Source of the DNA: Methanobrevibacter sp.
GTDB taxonomy: Archaea; Methanobacteriota; Methanobacteria; Methanobacteriales; Methanobacteriaceae
Assembly: GCF_030539555.1 (NCBI RefSeq)
Contig: NZ_JAUNXX010000002.1
Span: 1-64,000 of the forward strand
Length of the DNA: 64,000 nucleotides
Direction of reading: 5' to 3'
Shown here: positions 1 through 8,828 of the stretch, in pieces
Position numbering within the stretch: the stretch's first letter is position 1
Layout of the letters: every line of letters begins with the position of its first letter
Made by a program: the position numbers and the translations under genes
The notes under the pieces: model-generated
The model's input: the letters and a program-made list of their open reading frames with translations, nothing else
Database searches by the model: none
What the model was told of the DNA's origin: nothing

Positions 1-360
1 GTTGACTTAGGAAATGAACCGAACTAGATTGAAAAAATCTGGGAGGATTCATTCCCCCTCTTTTTTTAATTTTTCACATAAATGAGGACATGACTAAAGC
101 TTTTGGTTTAACTCATTTAAATTGACTGAATTCAATACTATTAATCAGGAGTTTATAGTTGATTAAAAAAAATTCTTTTCGTTCTAAAACATCATGGCTA
201 TCGGTTTACCTGTTTAAGCACTACTGAATTGAGAATATGGCGGAAAACAACATTATTGACAACAATACACTAAAACCGAAATAATCCGTATGGGAAACAA
301 TTCTGCATTGAACACCAATCCAGAAATCACTGACGAAGCAACAGAATAGGGGACAGTATA

Positions 361-594
361 TTGTATAGACTCACCGACAAGAATGCAACAAAAAACCCTG
401 TCAAATGTTGAATATGCAGTCTGCAAAAACTAACGACAATGATAATAAAAAAAATCCTTACAGATTCAGGAAAAATAGCCATCTATAAACTCCTTTCAAA
501 TTGAGATGCAAATCGCCGCAAGTCATGGATGAAACAGGCCGGCAAAACATCACAAAAACATGACATTACTTTTAAAATAAGCTCGCCACAATGA
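361..594 (+). pseudogene. Decayed adhesin-like (Ig-repeat) gene fragment
   Basis: One reading frame, interrupted by stops, still reads LYRLTDKNATKNPVK and, further on, ILTDSGKIAIYK. The second piece closely resembles ITTDSNGIAIYT in the intact adhesin that follows, and both are signatures of the Ig-like repeat family (a 'ligand, next strand, TDSNGxAxY' pattern). Stops fall between and after these pieces and no start is evident. The rest of bases 1-661 is A/T-rich with only very short frames. I infer a dead paralogue or an eroded upstream part of the surface-protein locus. The similarity is read by eye from short stretches. Confidence 0.55.
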
Positions 595-661
595 AAGCAT
601 TTTCTTTAACTGACTTAATATGTCATCCGTCCAATATATTACCAGTTAAGGAGTTTTTATT

Positions 662-2410
662 ATGGCCAATAAGAAATTTTATATTTTTACACTGATTCTA
701 GTCATAGTCTCCATCAGCCTTGCTTCGGCCGTTAGCGCAGGTGACAACACTGCAGATTCACTCGCCAACATTGAAAATGGCAATGATGTCGACGGACTGC
801 TTCCAGATGATGATTATGACCCTGATGACGACTGGGAAGATGACGATGACTGGGAAGAGAAAATTATAACTGCCAAACTGGAAATAATCGACTATCCAAA
901 ACAGTATGGTGAAAACAAGGTTACATTCAAATTAACAAATGAAGCGGACAATTCCTCATTGGCAAACGTTGACTTATCCGTCATAGGATATGTTCCTAAC
1001 TCACCAAAAAACGTTTCAGGCAATGACAAGTTAGGCGCCGATTCAAATTCAAAACCGTTGACATTCCTGGGAGACATATATAACCTCACCAAAATAACTA
1101 CCGATTCAAACGGGATTGCCATCTACACAATCCCGGAGATATTCACAGACGATTTCTGTTTAATGGCAGGATTCTATATTGATGACGGCATCTCTTCATC
1201 AACCACAATCAACTACAATGGCGTGGAAACAGAAGTATACCTGACAGACTTTGTAAATGCAAACATGACCAGTTTTGCAACTGTCGCATCAATAGGTCTT
1301 TCAAAGGAAGGCTCATATTACGGTGATGTTGTCCTGAAAGTTTCAATGATTACCGTTCTCAACCATCCTCTATCAAACAAGACTGTTGAAATCAGATTTT
1401 CAAATGGAAAAACCGTAAGATTAACCACAAATTCCAATGGAACCGCTACATATAAAATTCCATTCGGCGCAGGAACCTATTCTGCCACTGCGAATGTTGT
1501 TTCAGAAAGGATTGTTGCAAATTCCACAAAATTGGATGGCATAGTGATTTCAAAAGCGCCGGTAAATATCAAGCCAACCAAAATAGCAACCACTTATGCT
1601 TCCGGAAAATACTTCCAGATAAAACTGATAAACACACAGACCAACAAGGCAGTCAGTGGAGCCCGATTGACTTTAAAAATATACACAGGAAGCAAATATA
1701 AAACAGTTACAGTGACCACCGATTCCAAAGGCGTTGCAAAGTATTCAACATCATCATTAAGTGTCGGTGCACATAAGGTGGTCATAAGCATTAAGGACAC
1801 TGCATATTGCACAGGATCATCAAAAACCAGTTCAATTACAGTTTCCAAATCAGCAATTTCCATTTCCGCTCCAAAACAGTATTCAGTGTACAAGAAAGGT
1901 CCTGCTTTCAAGGTTACAGTTACTAACAAAGTATCCAAAAAAGCTGTCAATGGAATTGCAGTTACAGTTAAAATCAAAAACGGAAAAACCTATCAGACAT
2001 TGACTGCAAAAACAAACAGCAAAGGTGAAGCTAGCTTTTCAACAAAAGCGCTCACAAAAGGCAGCCATGTGGTTTCAATCACTACAAAAGCCAATAGCAA
2101 TTACAAGGCTGCAAGCGCAAAAAGTTCTGCGGTTGTTCTGGCCAAAAAAATAACAACCTCATTAAGTGTATGGGAAGGCGTTCGTTTCATTGCAAACGGC
2201 TATGTAATGTCATATACATTCGGCCCAACCTTAAGGGATGCTAATGGAAAGGAATTAGTCAAGCCGATTAAGATTTATTCCGGAGCGTATACCTGGACTG
2301 AAAATTCCGGCAGCATCTTCGGACTTCCTCCATCAGGCTATAACACATATACCTTCAGATTCGAGGGAGATGGCCTCTACGAGGGATCCCATTGGATAGT
2401 GACTGTGTAA
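662..2410 (+). CDS. Secreted adhesin-like protein with repeated Ig-like domains
   Basis: A 582-residue surface protein. Residues 1-26 form a signal peptide (charged MANKK, hydrophobic core, cleavage near SAVSAG). An acidic Asp/Glu/Trp-rich stretch follows at about 45-66. The remainder is a series of beta-sandwich modules of the archaeal/bacterial Ig-like type, each carrying a TTDSNG(I/T)A or NSKGEASF turn and ending in a G-T/S-Y/H-x-V strand (about 155, 260, 350 and 455). No C-terminal membrane anchor or sorting tail is visible, so it is probably held non-covalently to the pseudomurein wall or released. A role in adhesion is inferred from the family. AAGGAG lies just before the ATG. It is transcribed away from the decayed copy upstream. 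Confidence 0.8.
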   Translation: MANKKFYIFTLILVIVSISLASAVSAGDNTADSLANIENGNDVDGLLPDDDYDPDDDWEDDDDWEEKIITAKLEIIDYPKQYGENKVTFKLTNEADNSSLANVDLSVIGYVPNSPKNVSGNDKLGADSNSKPLTFLGDIYNLTKITTDSNGIAIYTIPEIFTDDFCLMAGFYIDDGISSSTTINYNGVETEVYLTDFVNANMTSFATVASIGLSKEGSYYGDVVLKVSMITVLNHPLSNKTVEIRFSNGKTVRLTTNSNGTATYKIPFGAGTYSATANVVSERIVANSTKLDGIVISKAPVNIKPTKIATTYASGKYFQIKLINTQTNKAVSGARLTLKIYTGSKYKTVTVTTDSKGVAKYSTSSLSVGAHKVVISIKDTAYCTGSSKTSSITVSKSAISISAPKQYSVYKKGPAFKVTVTNKVSKKAVNGIAVTVKIKNGKTYQTLTAKTNSKGEASFSTKALTKGSHVVSITTKANSNYKAASAKSSAVVLAKKITTSLSVWEGVRFIANGYVMSYTFGPTLRDANGKELVKPIKIYSGAYTWTENSGSIFGLPPSGYNTYTFRFEGDGLYEGSHWIVTV

Positions 2411-2428
2411 ATCGAAAAATATATCAAA

Positions 2429-2470
2429 TGTAAAGGAAATTAAAACCTTTACACTTCTCTTTTTTTAAAA
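2429..2470 (+). terminator. Hairpin plus U-run after the adhesin gene
   Basis: TGTAAAGG and CCTTTACA form a perfect 8-bp stem with a 9-nt loop, followed by CTTCTCTTTTTTT. It lies about 18 nt after the stop codon. Confidence 0.6.
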
Positions 2471-2662
2471 TATTCATCATTATGATTTTTTTAAGAATCG
2501 ACCGAATTTTAGGCAAACTTAAATAACTAAATCTTTAAATAAAATCCGATTGAAACTATTAACTGTAACTCCCAAGTTACACTAAAAAAATTTTTAGTTT
2601 AAGTCTGGAAAACTTGTTTTTCCAGACAATCTTGTTTTAGAAATTGACAGAGGTGATTTTTT

Positions 2663-2872
2663 ATGAGTGCATTGACCAATGCAGTTCTTTCATTCATTAT
2701 ACCAGGACTTGGCCAGGCAATTAACGGAGACCGACAGAAAGGAATTATAATGTTTGCAATAGTGATTTTCCTCAACATCTTCATATACTTCTTCATAAAC
2801 AACCAGTTCGGGCATTTCATAAGCATAATCTATTCCGCATATGCCGCATATGATGCATACAGAACATACTAA
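2663..2872 (+). CDS. Small TM2-like membrane protein
   Basis: Sixty-nine residues, preceded by an AGAGGTGAT ribosome-binding site. The sequence has the pattern of TM2/DUF5683-type proteins: a first hydrophobic helix with the PGLGQxxNGDRxKG motif (residues 14-27), a second helix (about 28-45) and an aromatic tail SAYAAYDAYRTY. No catalytic residues are evident. It probably sits in the cytoplasmic membrane; function unknown. It stands alone, convergent with the symporter gene downstream and separated from the adhesin by a terminator. Confidence 0.7.
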   Translation: MSALTNAVLSFIIPGLGQAINGDRQKGIIMFAIVIFLNIFIYFFINNQFGHFISIIYSAYAAYDAYRTY

Positions 2873-3041
2873 TCAAAAAGCATCAGTAATTCTTAAAGTA
2901 CCGGACAATAATTTTATAAGTTTCATTGATAACTATAATAATAATCAATTAAAACATTAATTAAAACATTTCAAATAACAAAAGAGACTCTTTTTAAAAA
3001 AGGAATATATATTAAAAAATAAAAAAAGTGAATAAAATTGA

Positions 3042-4496
3042 TTATTCACGTGCAGGTTTGATTTTGGTCAGCACCACAGCAAAGACCAAAACGGCAATGA
3101 TGATAATCAAATCAATAATTATCTCAAACTGTTTTGCTGTGCTGAACAGTGAAACAATACCGATTATCCACATTATGATTAAAACAATCGGAAGAAGGTA
3201 TTTAATTACAAAAGACCATGTTCTGCCAACTTTAAATGTTGAATATTCGTTTAAAGCTGGAAGGAAGTGTTCCACACCATAGAACCATGCAAATATTATA
3301 CATTGAATTCCAATCAGGAGCAATATTCCGAATTCGTTGACGAATGAATCAACGATACCGACCAGATAACTGCTGATACCGGTAGTCAAAACAATTGAGC
3401 ATGCGCAGCCTATAACCGCCAGCACTGTTGCGGTTTTCTTACGGGACCATCCAAGTTTGTCGGATGTTGAGTTCAGCATCGGCTCGAAAAATCCCAATGC
3501 TGAAGTTACTCCTGCAAATAAAATAGCCAGGAACAGCAATGGAGCCAATATACGTCCAATAGGACCCATTATGTTAAAAATCATTGGGAAAACAATGAAA
3601 ATCAAACCGGTTCCTTCAGTAATAAGCTGAACCATAGGGGTTCCGGCAGTAGCTGACATATAACCCAAAATTGAAAATACACCAAATGCAGTGAATATTT
3701 CAAAAGCAGAATTGGATGCCACCACAATCAATACATTGTCAATCAGTTTGGAGTTTTCAGGCAGGTAGCTTGCATATGTAAGTGCAATGGCCTGACCCAT
3801 ACTTAGTGAAAATATGATTTGGGCAAATGCTGCAAGCCATATGTTTACATCAAGAAGCATTCCCCAGTTAGGAGTAAGAAGAGTGCTGATACCAATGCCC
3901 GCACCAGGCAGGGTCAAGGCATATACAACAATGATTCCCATTATGACAAACAATGCTGGAATGAGTATTTTTGAAGCTTTTCCGATACCCTTATCAACAT
4001 TCTTATGGGCGATGAACCATAAGATAACCCATAATATCAAAACGCCGACAGTTGTAGGAATAAGCAGGAAGCTGGCATTGGAGAGGTTTGAACTTCCACC
4101 TACAGTCTGTGTAAAGTAAGCCGCAGCATCGGTTCCCCAACTAAATGTAAAGCTGCTTAACAGGTAAACCAAATCCCAGCTCAGGATTACCATATAATAA
4201 ATTGTTACTACAAATACAAAAAGAACCAGTATCCAAGCAATGATTTCAAATTGCGGCTTGATTTTGCGCATTATCTTTGAAAAAGACTCCTTGAAACTGA
4301 ATCCCACACCATATTCCAATATTAAAAACGGAATTCCCATAATAGCTATCGCTGTAAAGTAAGGAATAAAAAATGATCCCCCACCATTAGAATAAAGAAC
4401 ATAACTGAAACGCCAGATGTTTCCAAGACCCACTGCCGCTCCGATCATTGCAAAAATAAATGCTATTGATGAATCCCACTGAGCTTGTTCAGACAT
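3042..4496 (-). CDS. Sodium-dependent symporter, SLC6/NSS family
   Basis: A membrane transporter of the neurotransmitter:sodium symporter family (LeuT fold), expected to import an amino acid or related small molecule with Na+. About twelve hydrophobic segments are visible. The family signature GLGNIWRF is at residues 23-30, where the unwound part of helix 1 binds Na+ and substrate, followed by NGGGSFFIPY. The longest open frame has 39 extra N-terminal residues, but GAGGG lies 7 nt before the ATG chosen here, which gives the usual N-terminus (MSEQAQWDSS). Length 484 is normal for prokaryotic members. Substrate cannot be told from sequence. It is divergent from the small gene that follows it on the map. 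Confidence 0.85.
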   Translation of the reverse strand: MSEQAQWDSSIAFIFAMIGAAVGLGNIWRFSYVLYSNGGGSFFIPYFTAIAIMGIPFLILEYGVGFSFKESFSKIMRKIKPQFEIIAWILVLFVFVVTIYYMVILSWDLVYLLSSFTFSWGTDAAAYFTQTVGGSSNLSNASFLLIPTTVGVLILWVILWFIAHKNVDKGIGKASKILIPALFVIMGIIVVYALTLPGAGIGISTLLTPNWGMLLDVNIWLAAFAQIIFSLSMGQAIALTYASYLPENSKLIDNVLIVVASNSAFEIFTAFGVFSILGYMSATAGTPMVQLITEGTGLIFIVFPMIFNIMGPIGRILAPLLFLAILFAGVTSALGFFEPMLNSTSDKLGWSRKKTATVLAVIGCACSIVLTTGISSYLVGIVDSFVNEFGILLLIGIQCIIFAWFYGVEHFLPALNEYSTFKVGRTWSFVIKYLLPIVLIIMWIIGIVSLFSTAKQFEIIIDLIIIIAVLVFAVVLTKIKPARE

Positions 4497-4569
4497 AATA
4501 ATTCCCTCAATGATACTAATTATGGAAATAATATATAATAAATCTAACATAATAATTACTAGTGAAAAA

Positions 4570-4947
4570 ATGAATGTCTTCGATAAATTTATGGTGGGAG
4601 ATACTGCAGGCATAAACTGGTGTTTTGAAAACAGACACTTTCAACAGAGACTTGATGAAAACGGCCTTCAGAGAAGCTACATTATAGACTGCCTAATGAA
4701 TGAAGAACCTGTCAGCTGGGAACATGTTGAAAAAGACATCTATGCTGTAGTATACAAAGCTCCAAAGTCCAAGGAATATAAAGAAATCAGAATTCTGATG
4801 GCATGCAGCGGTAACTCAATAGATTTGGTAACCATCATGAGAAATAACGAAACAACAACCAATCGCCAAAATAAGCAGTTCCAGTCCGAAAAAAAGAAAA
4901 ATATAGAAAAAAAGAGATTGAAGGCTCTCTCAAAAAGAAAATGGTAA
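4570..4947 (+). CDS. Uncharacterised small protein, DUF4258/RelE-like pattern
   Basis: A 125-residue soluble protein. The core reads as one alpha helix and a beta sheet (RSYIIDCLMNEEPVSWEHV, then YAVVYKAP, then EIRILMACSGNSIDLVTIM), which resembles DUF4258 and RelE-superfamily folds. A highly basic tail rich in Lys/Arg/Gln (about 98-125) could bind RNA or DNA. The start at MNVFDKF is chosen because the longer frame would run through the promoter of the divergent symporter; AGTGA precedes it weakly. No antitoxin-like partner is adjacent, so I do not call it a toxin. It converges with the next gene, with 7 nt between the stops. Confidence 0.5.
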   Translation: MNVFDKFMVGDTAGINWCFENRHFQQRLDENGLQRSYIIDCLMNEEPVSWEHVEKDIYAVVYKAPKSKEYKEIRILMACSGNSIDLVTIMRNNETTTNRQNKQFQSEKKKNIEKKRLKALSKRKW

Positions 4948-4954
4948 AAAAGAA

Positions 4955-6526
4955 TTATACCAGTTTAAAGTTAAGATATTTTGATATGCCTATTCTGAAC
5001 AGCACTATTCCTTTTGCACCCCCGCTTTTAGCGGCTTTTGCATCTTTAAGCAACTCAGAATATGACAGTGGGTTTGTATTGTCATCAGAATGGTATGCTT
5101 GCAGTCCTGTCCAGATTTGAGCGCCCATGGATTGCTTTACAAAAGTGTTGGTGACGCCTTTAATCCAATTGGTATTTTTGCCGTAATTGCCTTTGTATGC
5201 CATTGGAATCAATGCATCGACATATTTGCTTAGGGAAGGAACATCCTGACCGTAATAATAATGCATCATGCTAGGTTCAGGCATCAAAGCTACAGAAACT
5301 ATGCAATTTTTATTTACCTTATGGACACTATAGCTTATCTTTTTAACGATATAGTTTATTGAAGCGATCGCATTGATGTGCTTGTGGGCGGTTCCGCCGT
5401 ATCTCATATAATCAAGGTGAATTCCATCCACTCCGGCAATTTTGGCGTATCGAACAGCACTGTCAATCTTCTGATTGATAAAGTAGTACTTGAAGGATCC
5501 GTCATCCCTTACTGGAGAAACCCAATTTTCACCGTCACTGCATACGCACATCCATATATGAACCTTAATACCGTAGCTGTGTGCCTTTTTAATCCATGAT
5601 GCAACATAGGAAGTTCCATATGCGGATATTGCATAGCTTTCTAGGAAAATGTGTTTTGTTCCTCTGCTTGCAAGAGTCTTGAGGTTTGTGGAGCTCATGT
5701 GAGACGGCCACATCCAATAGCCGTTACCTTTTGCCATTGGATGTTTGAAAAACAATTTGGCGCTTCCTTTTGAAGACAGGTAAGGGCTGTCCTTAACAAA
5801 ACAGTAATAGACCATATGGTTTCCATATTTGAGGTTAAGATAAATCCTTGCATTTCCTTTTGAATCCGTTTTCGCAGTGTAGGTTTTTCCAAGCACCTTG
5901 AAAATGACTTTTTTTGACTTTATGGGATTTCCTTTAACATCAGTCAGCTTGACATAAAATATTGTTTTCAGACCCTGACGGTAACTGATGTAGTTGTCTC
6001 CCACCTTCAACTTGGTTTTTATGGCATCCTTGATATTGATTGAGCCAACACCGCTTGAAGCGCTGGTGTTCTTATCTCCAGCATATGAGTAGATGACCTT
6101 ATAATTTCCTTTTGCAAGATAAATATTCAATGTGGCATCACCGTTTTTATCAGTGAGTCTTGTGTAATTTTTGTTATTTACAAAAATATTGACTTTCTTT
6201 CCGGCTATTTTCTTACCGTCGACTGTTAGTTTGACTGTAAATTTTGTTGGAAATGTTGTGTAACCCACTGCTTTTGAAGCTGATACCTTAGAGCTTGCTT
6301 TGGAAACATCTGAAGTGGAATTACTAACACTAACCTCATCTGAAATTTCACTGGCCTGAAGAGGCTCCGTATCATCACCAGACTGAATATCTTCAACTGT
6401 CTGAAGAGCTTCGATATCATCACCGGTATCAGTGAGGTTATCTGATATATCCTCGCCGGCAGATACGGAAGATATCGCCAAAAGAAGCGTTAATGAAAAT
6501 ATTAGAATTAAAAGAATTTTTCGCAT
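4955..6526 (-). CDS. Secreted Ig-like / glycoside-hydrolase-like TIM-barrel protein (copy 1)
   Basis: A 523-residue exported protein. Signal peptide at about 1-24 (MRKILLILIFSLTLLLAISS), an acidic low-complexity linker to about 80, two Ig-like modules (about 85-165 and 170-260, each with a TDxNGxAxxxL turn), and a C-terminal (beta/alpha) barrel from about 270. Barrel signatures include KHIFLESYAI, GIKVHIWM, GVDGIHLDYMRY, VSVALMPEP, ALIPMAYKGN and GIVLFRIG. These match the GHL10/DUF4015-type glycosidase-like fold, where Asp/Glu at strand ends would be catalytic. A wall- or polysaccharide-acting enzyme is inferred, substrate unknown. The start is the ATG 3 codons inside the frame, because the upstream GTG is part of the AGGTG ribosome-binding site. 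Tandem paralogue of the next gene. Confidence 0.75.
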   Translation of the reverse strand: MRKILLILIFSLTLLLAISSVSAGEDISDNLTDTGDDIEALQTVEDIQSGDDTEPLQASEISDEVSVSNSTSDVSKASSKVSASKAVGYTTFPTKFTVKLTVDGKKIAGKKVNIFVNNKNYTRLTDKNGDATLNIYLAKGNYKVIYSYAGDKNTSASSGVGSINIKDAIKTKLKVGDNYISYRQGLKTIFYVKLTDVKGNPIKSKKVIFKVLGKTYTAKTDSKGNARIYLNLKYGNHMVYYCFVKDSPYLSSKGSAKLFFKHPMAKGNGYWMWPSHMSSTNLKTLASRGTKHIFLESYAISAYGTSYVASWIKKAHSYGIKVHIWMCVCSDGENWVSPVRDDGSFKYYFINQKIDSAVRYAKIAGVDGIHLDYMRYGGTAHKHINAIASINYIVKKISYSVHKVNKNCIVSVALMPEPSMMHYYYGQDVPSLSKYVDALIPMAYKGNYGKNTNWIKGVTNTFVKQSMGAQIWTGLQAYHSDDNTNPLSYSELLKDAKAAKSGGAKGIVLFRIGISKYLNFKLV

Positions 6527-6570
6527 ATTTTTCACCTAAAAAAAAATTAAAAAAAATAGAAAATTAAATT

Positions 6571-8430
6571 CTATAGTTTAGAGAAATCAAAGAAACTGCT
6601 TAATCCCCATCTGAACATTATAACTCCAGTTGCTCCACCTGACACTGCAGCATTGGAATCCTTTAAAAGGGCAGATGCAGACAGTTTGCTCACATCATCG
6701 TCAGAGTTATATGATTGCAGTCCTGTCCATACTTGGGCTTTTTTGGAATTTGTAACAAACCATTTGGTTGTTTTTGTAATCCAAGAGGAAGATGCACCAT
6801 AATTTCCTTTATAAACCATTGGAATCAGCACATCAAGTGACTGGCTAAGTGAGGAGATATCCTGACCGTAATAATATTTGTTGCTGGTTGTTTCAGGCAT
6901 TAATGCTGCGGAAACTATGAGTTTGGAATTCACTTTATGGACTGCAGTTGCCAGTTGCTTGGTGAAGTAATTGATTGCGGATACACCATTTTTATAATTG
7001 TATGCAGTTCCGGGGAATCTAAGATAGTCCAGATGAACGCCGGCCACACCTTTGAGAGATGCGTATTTTTTGGCCTCGTTTATCTTGGATGTGAAGAAGG
7101 AATACTTATAGGACCCATCACTGTTTACCGGAGAGACCCAATTTCCATTATAAAAGACCTGCATCCATATATGAACTTTTATGCCTTTAGCGTTCGCATT
7201 TTTGATGAAAGTCTCAACAGCGGATTTTCCATGCAATTCCAGAGCGTAGTAATTTAGGAAAATGTGTTTTGTATTGTACTTGGCCAGAGTGTTCAGGTTG
7301 ACATTTTTCATATCTGAACCGAATAGCCAAAATCCGTTGTTTTTGGCATGGGATTTGACTGCGAGTTTGACTGATCCTGTGCTGGCGGCATATTTGTTTG
7401 TCCTGTAAAAAGTGTATGTTATCTTATAGGTTCCTGCACTTAACTTGACGCCCAGCTGCGCAATACCTTTTGAATTGAGATTTCTTGTATATTTCTTACC
7501 GTTCAATGTAAAAATGACTTTACCTGAAGCAGGATTTCCCTTTCCATCGATTACCCTGACCTTAAACGGAGTCAATACATTAGGGGAGTATACCTCAGAA
7601 TTTGCCCTGGATATTTTAGTGGAAATTCTTTTGAAGGTCACAATTGCCTTGCCGCTTGAAGATTCAATATTATCTTCGCCTTCAAAGTAATACCTGATGG
7701 TGTGTGAGGAAACACGGCTGTAGCTTAAATACAGGCAGGCTACGCCTTTTGAATTTGTGTACCTGTAATATGTTTTACCATTGATTACAAATTTAACCCT
7801 TTTATTTTTTAATACTACACCATCTGCAGTCAGGGTTACCTTAAATGGATTTTTATAACCGACATATGCAACGGTGTTTGAACCTTTGATTTTTGAAGCA
7901 GAATCGGATATTAAAAGAATTGTGCTTTTGGATGTGAGTGTATTGTAACCGCTTTCCGCGAACTTATAGAATATGGCATAATATTTGCTATCACCATATA
8001 ATTTCAGATAAGCCGCACCGTTTTTTTGTGTGACTGATTTGTGAACTGCTCCATTGAATGAAAATACCACAGTTTTGCCAACCAAGGGGTTTCCATTTTC
8101 ATCCAAAAGTTTTACATAAAAATTGCTTCCGTTAAGAATGGTTGAGCCTGAATACGGACTGAATGAAGCATTCTTATTGGAAGTGGCCAATACTTCTTCA
8201 TTTACTGCAGTCAGATTATCTTTACTTTCATCATCAACTGCATCAACCACATCCAACTTGGCAGAAGCGCTTAAATTTTCATTAGCGGATGATTCTAAAT
8301 TCAAATCATCGCTTACAGATAATAAATCATGATTATCATAAGAATTTTCAATACTTGAAACATTGCCGTCATCACTTGCACATGCGCTACCGAGCAGCAT
8401 GAAAAAAATCAAAGCGAATGATATGAACAA
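6571..8430 (-). CDS. Secreted Ig-like / glycoside-hydrolase-like TIM-barrel protein (copy 2)
   Basis: Paralogue of copy 1, with the same order: export signal, acidic Ser/Asp/Asn-rich linker, three Ig-like modules (one more than copy 1) and a C-terminal barrel (KHIFLNYYALEL, GIKVHIWMQVF, GVAGVHLDYLRF, VSAALMPET, VLIPMVYKGN, GVIMFRWG). The 5' end is odd. The first standard start in frame is a TTG giving MFISFALIFF, a signal peptide without a basic N-terminus. The ribosome-binding site AAGGTGA lies 26 nt further upstream, and the frame between them reads KISIKTKA with ATT or ATA as the only near-start codons. Translation may begin at one of those (about 8445-8451). Role in cell-surface glycan binding or turnover is inferred. 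Confidence 0.72.
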   Translation of the reverse strand: MFISFALIFFMLLGSACASDDGNVSSIENSYDNHDLLSVSDDLNLESSANENLSASAKLDVVDAVDDESKDNLTAVNEEVLATSNKNASFSPYSGSTILNGSNFYVKLLDENGNPLVGKTVVFSFNGAVHKSVTQKNGAAYLKLYGDSKYYAIFYKFAESGYNTLTSKSTILLISDSASKIKGSNTVAYVGYKNPFKVTLTADGVVLKNKRVKFVINGKTYYRYTNSKGVACLYLSYSRVSSHTIRYYFEGEDNIESSSGKAIVTFKRISTKISRANSEVYSPNVLTPFKVRVIDGKGNPASGKVIFTLNGKKYTRNLNSKGIAQLGVKLSAGTYKITYTFYRTNKYAASTGSVKLAVKSHAKNNGFWLFGSDMKNVNLNTLAKYNTKHIFLNYYALELHGKSAVETFIKNANAKGIKVHIWMQVFYNGNWVSPVNSDGSYKYSFFTSKINEAKKYASLKGVAGVHLDYLRFPGTAYNYKNGVSAINYFTKQLATAVHKVNSKLIVSAALMPETTSNKYYYGQDISSLSQSLDVLIPMVYKGNYGASSSWITKTTKWFVTNSKKAQVWTGLQSYNSDDDVSKLSASALLKDSNAAVSGGATGVIMFRWGLSSFFDFSKL

Positions 8431-8460
8431 TGCTTTAGTTTTTATCGAAATTTTTTCACC

Positions 8461-8828
8461 TTCTTTGATTATATTAAAAAAAATATATTGTAAGTAAAAT
8501 TATATCATTAAATGATATATAAATGTTTTTAAAACTTAAAACAAGCCAAAATAGACCAAATTAGCTAAAAAATACTGAAAACATATAGAAATAGAAAATA
8601 AAACAATTATTCAGTTGAAATAAGTTATAATAAGCTTAAATAAAGTGAATTTAAATTAAAAAAATACTCGCCTAATCATCAATGAAACATTAATATTAAC
8701 AAAGTTTATACATTAAAACACATCAATTCAACGGACAATATAAACAAATACCTGATTTAAAATGATTTTCAAAAAAATAAGATGATTTAATGATAAAAAA
8801 AAGAAAATAAAGAATTTATTAAAAAATT
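8461..8828. other. A/T-rich intergenic region without visible genes
   Basis: No open frame of note and no structured RNA seen. It should hold the promoter of copy 2 of the barrel protein on the minus strand (repeated ATATA-type boxes at about 8480-8525). At its other end an imperfect hairpin (AGAATTT/AAATTCT, about 8811-8830) touches the stop codon of the CapA-type gene, with a U-run on the minus strand. Confidence 0.5.

Noticed and set aside
4570-4947. Type II toxin of the RelE class
   Set aside because: Fold pattern is suggestive, but no antitoxin gene lies beside it and catalytic residues cannot be assigned.
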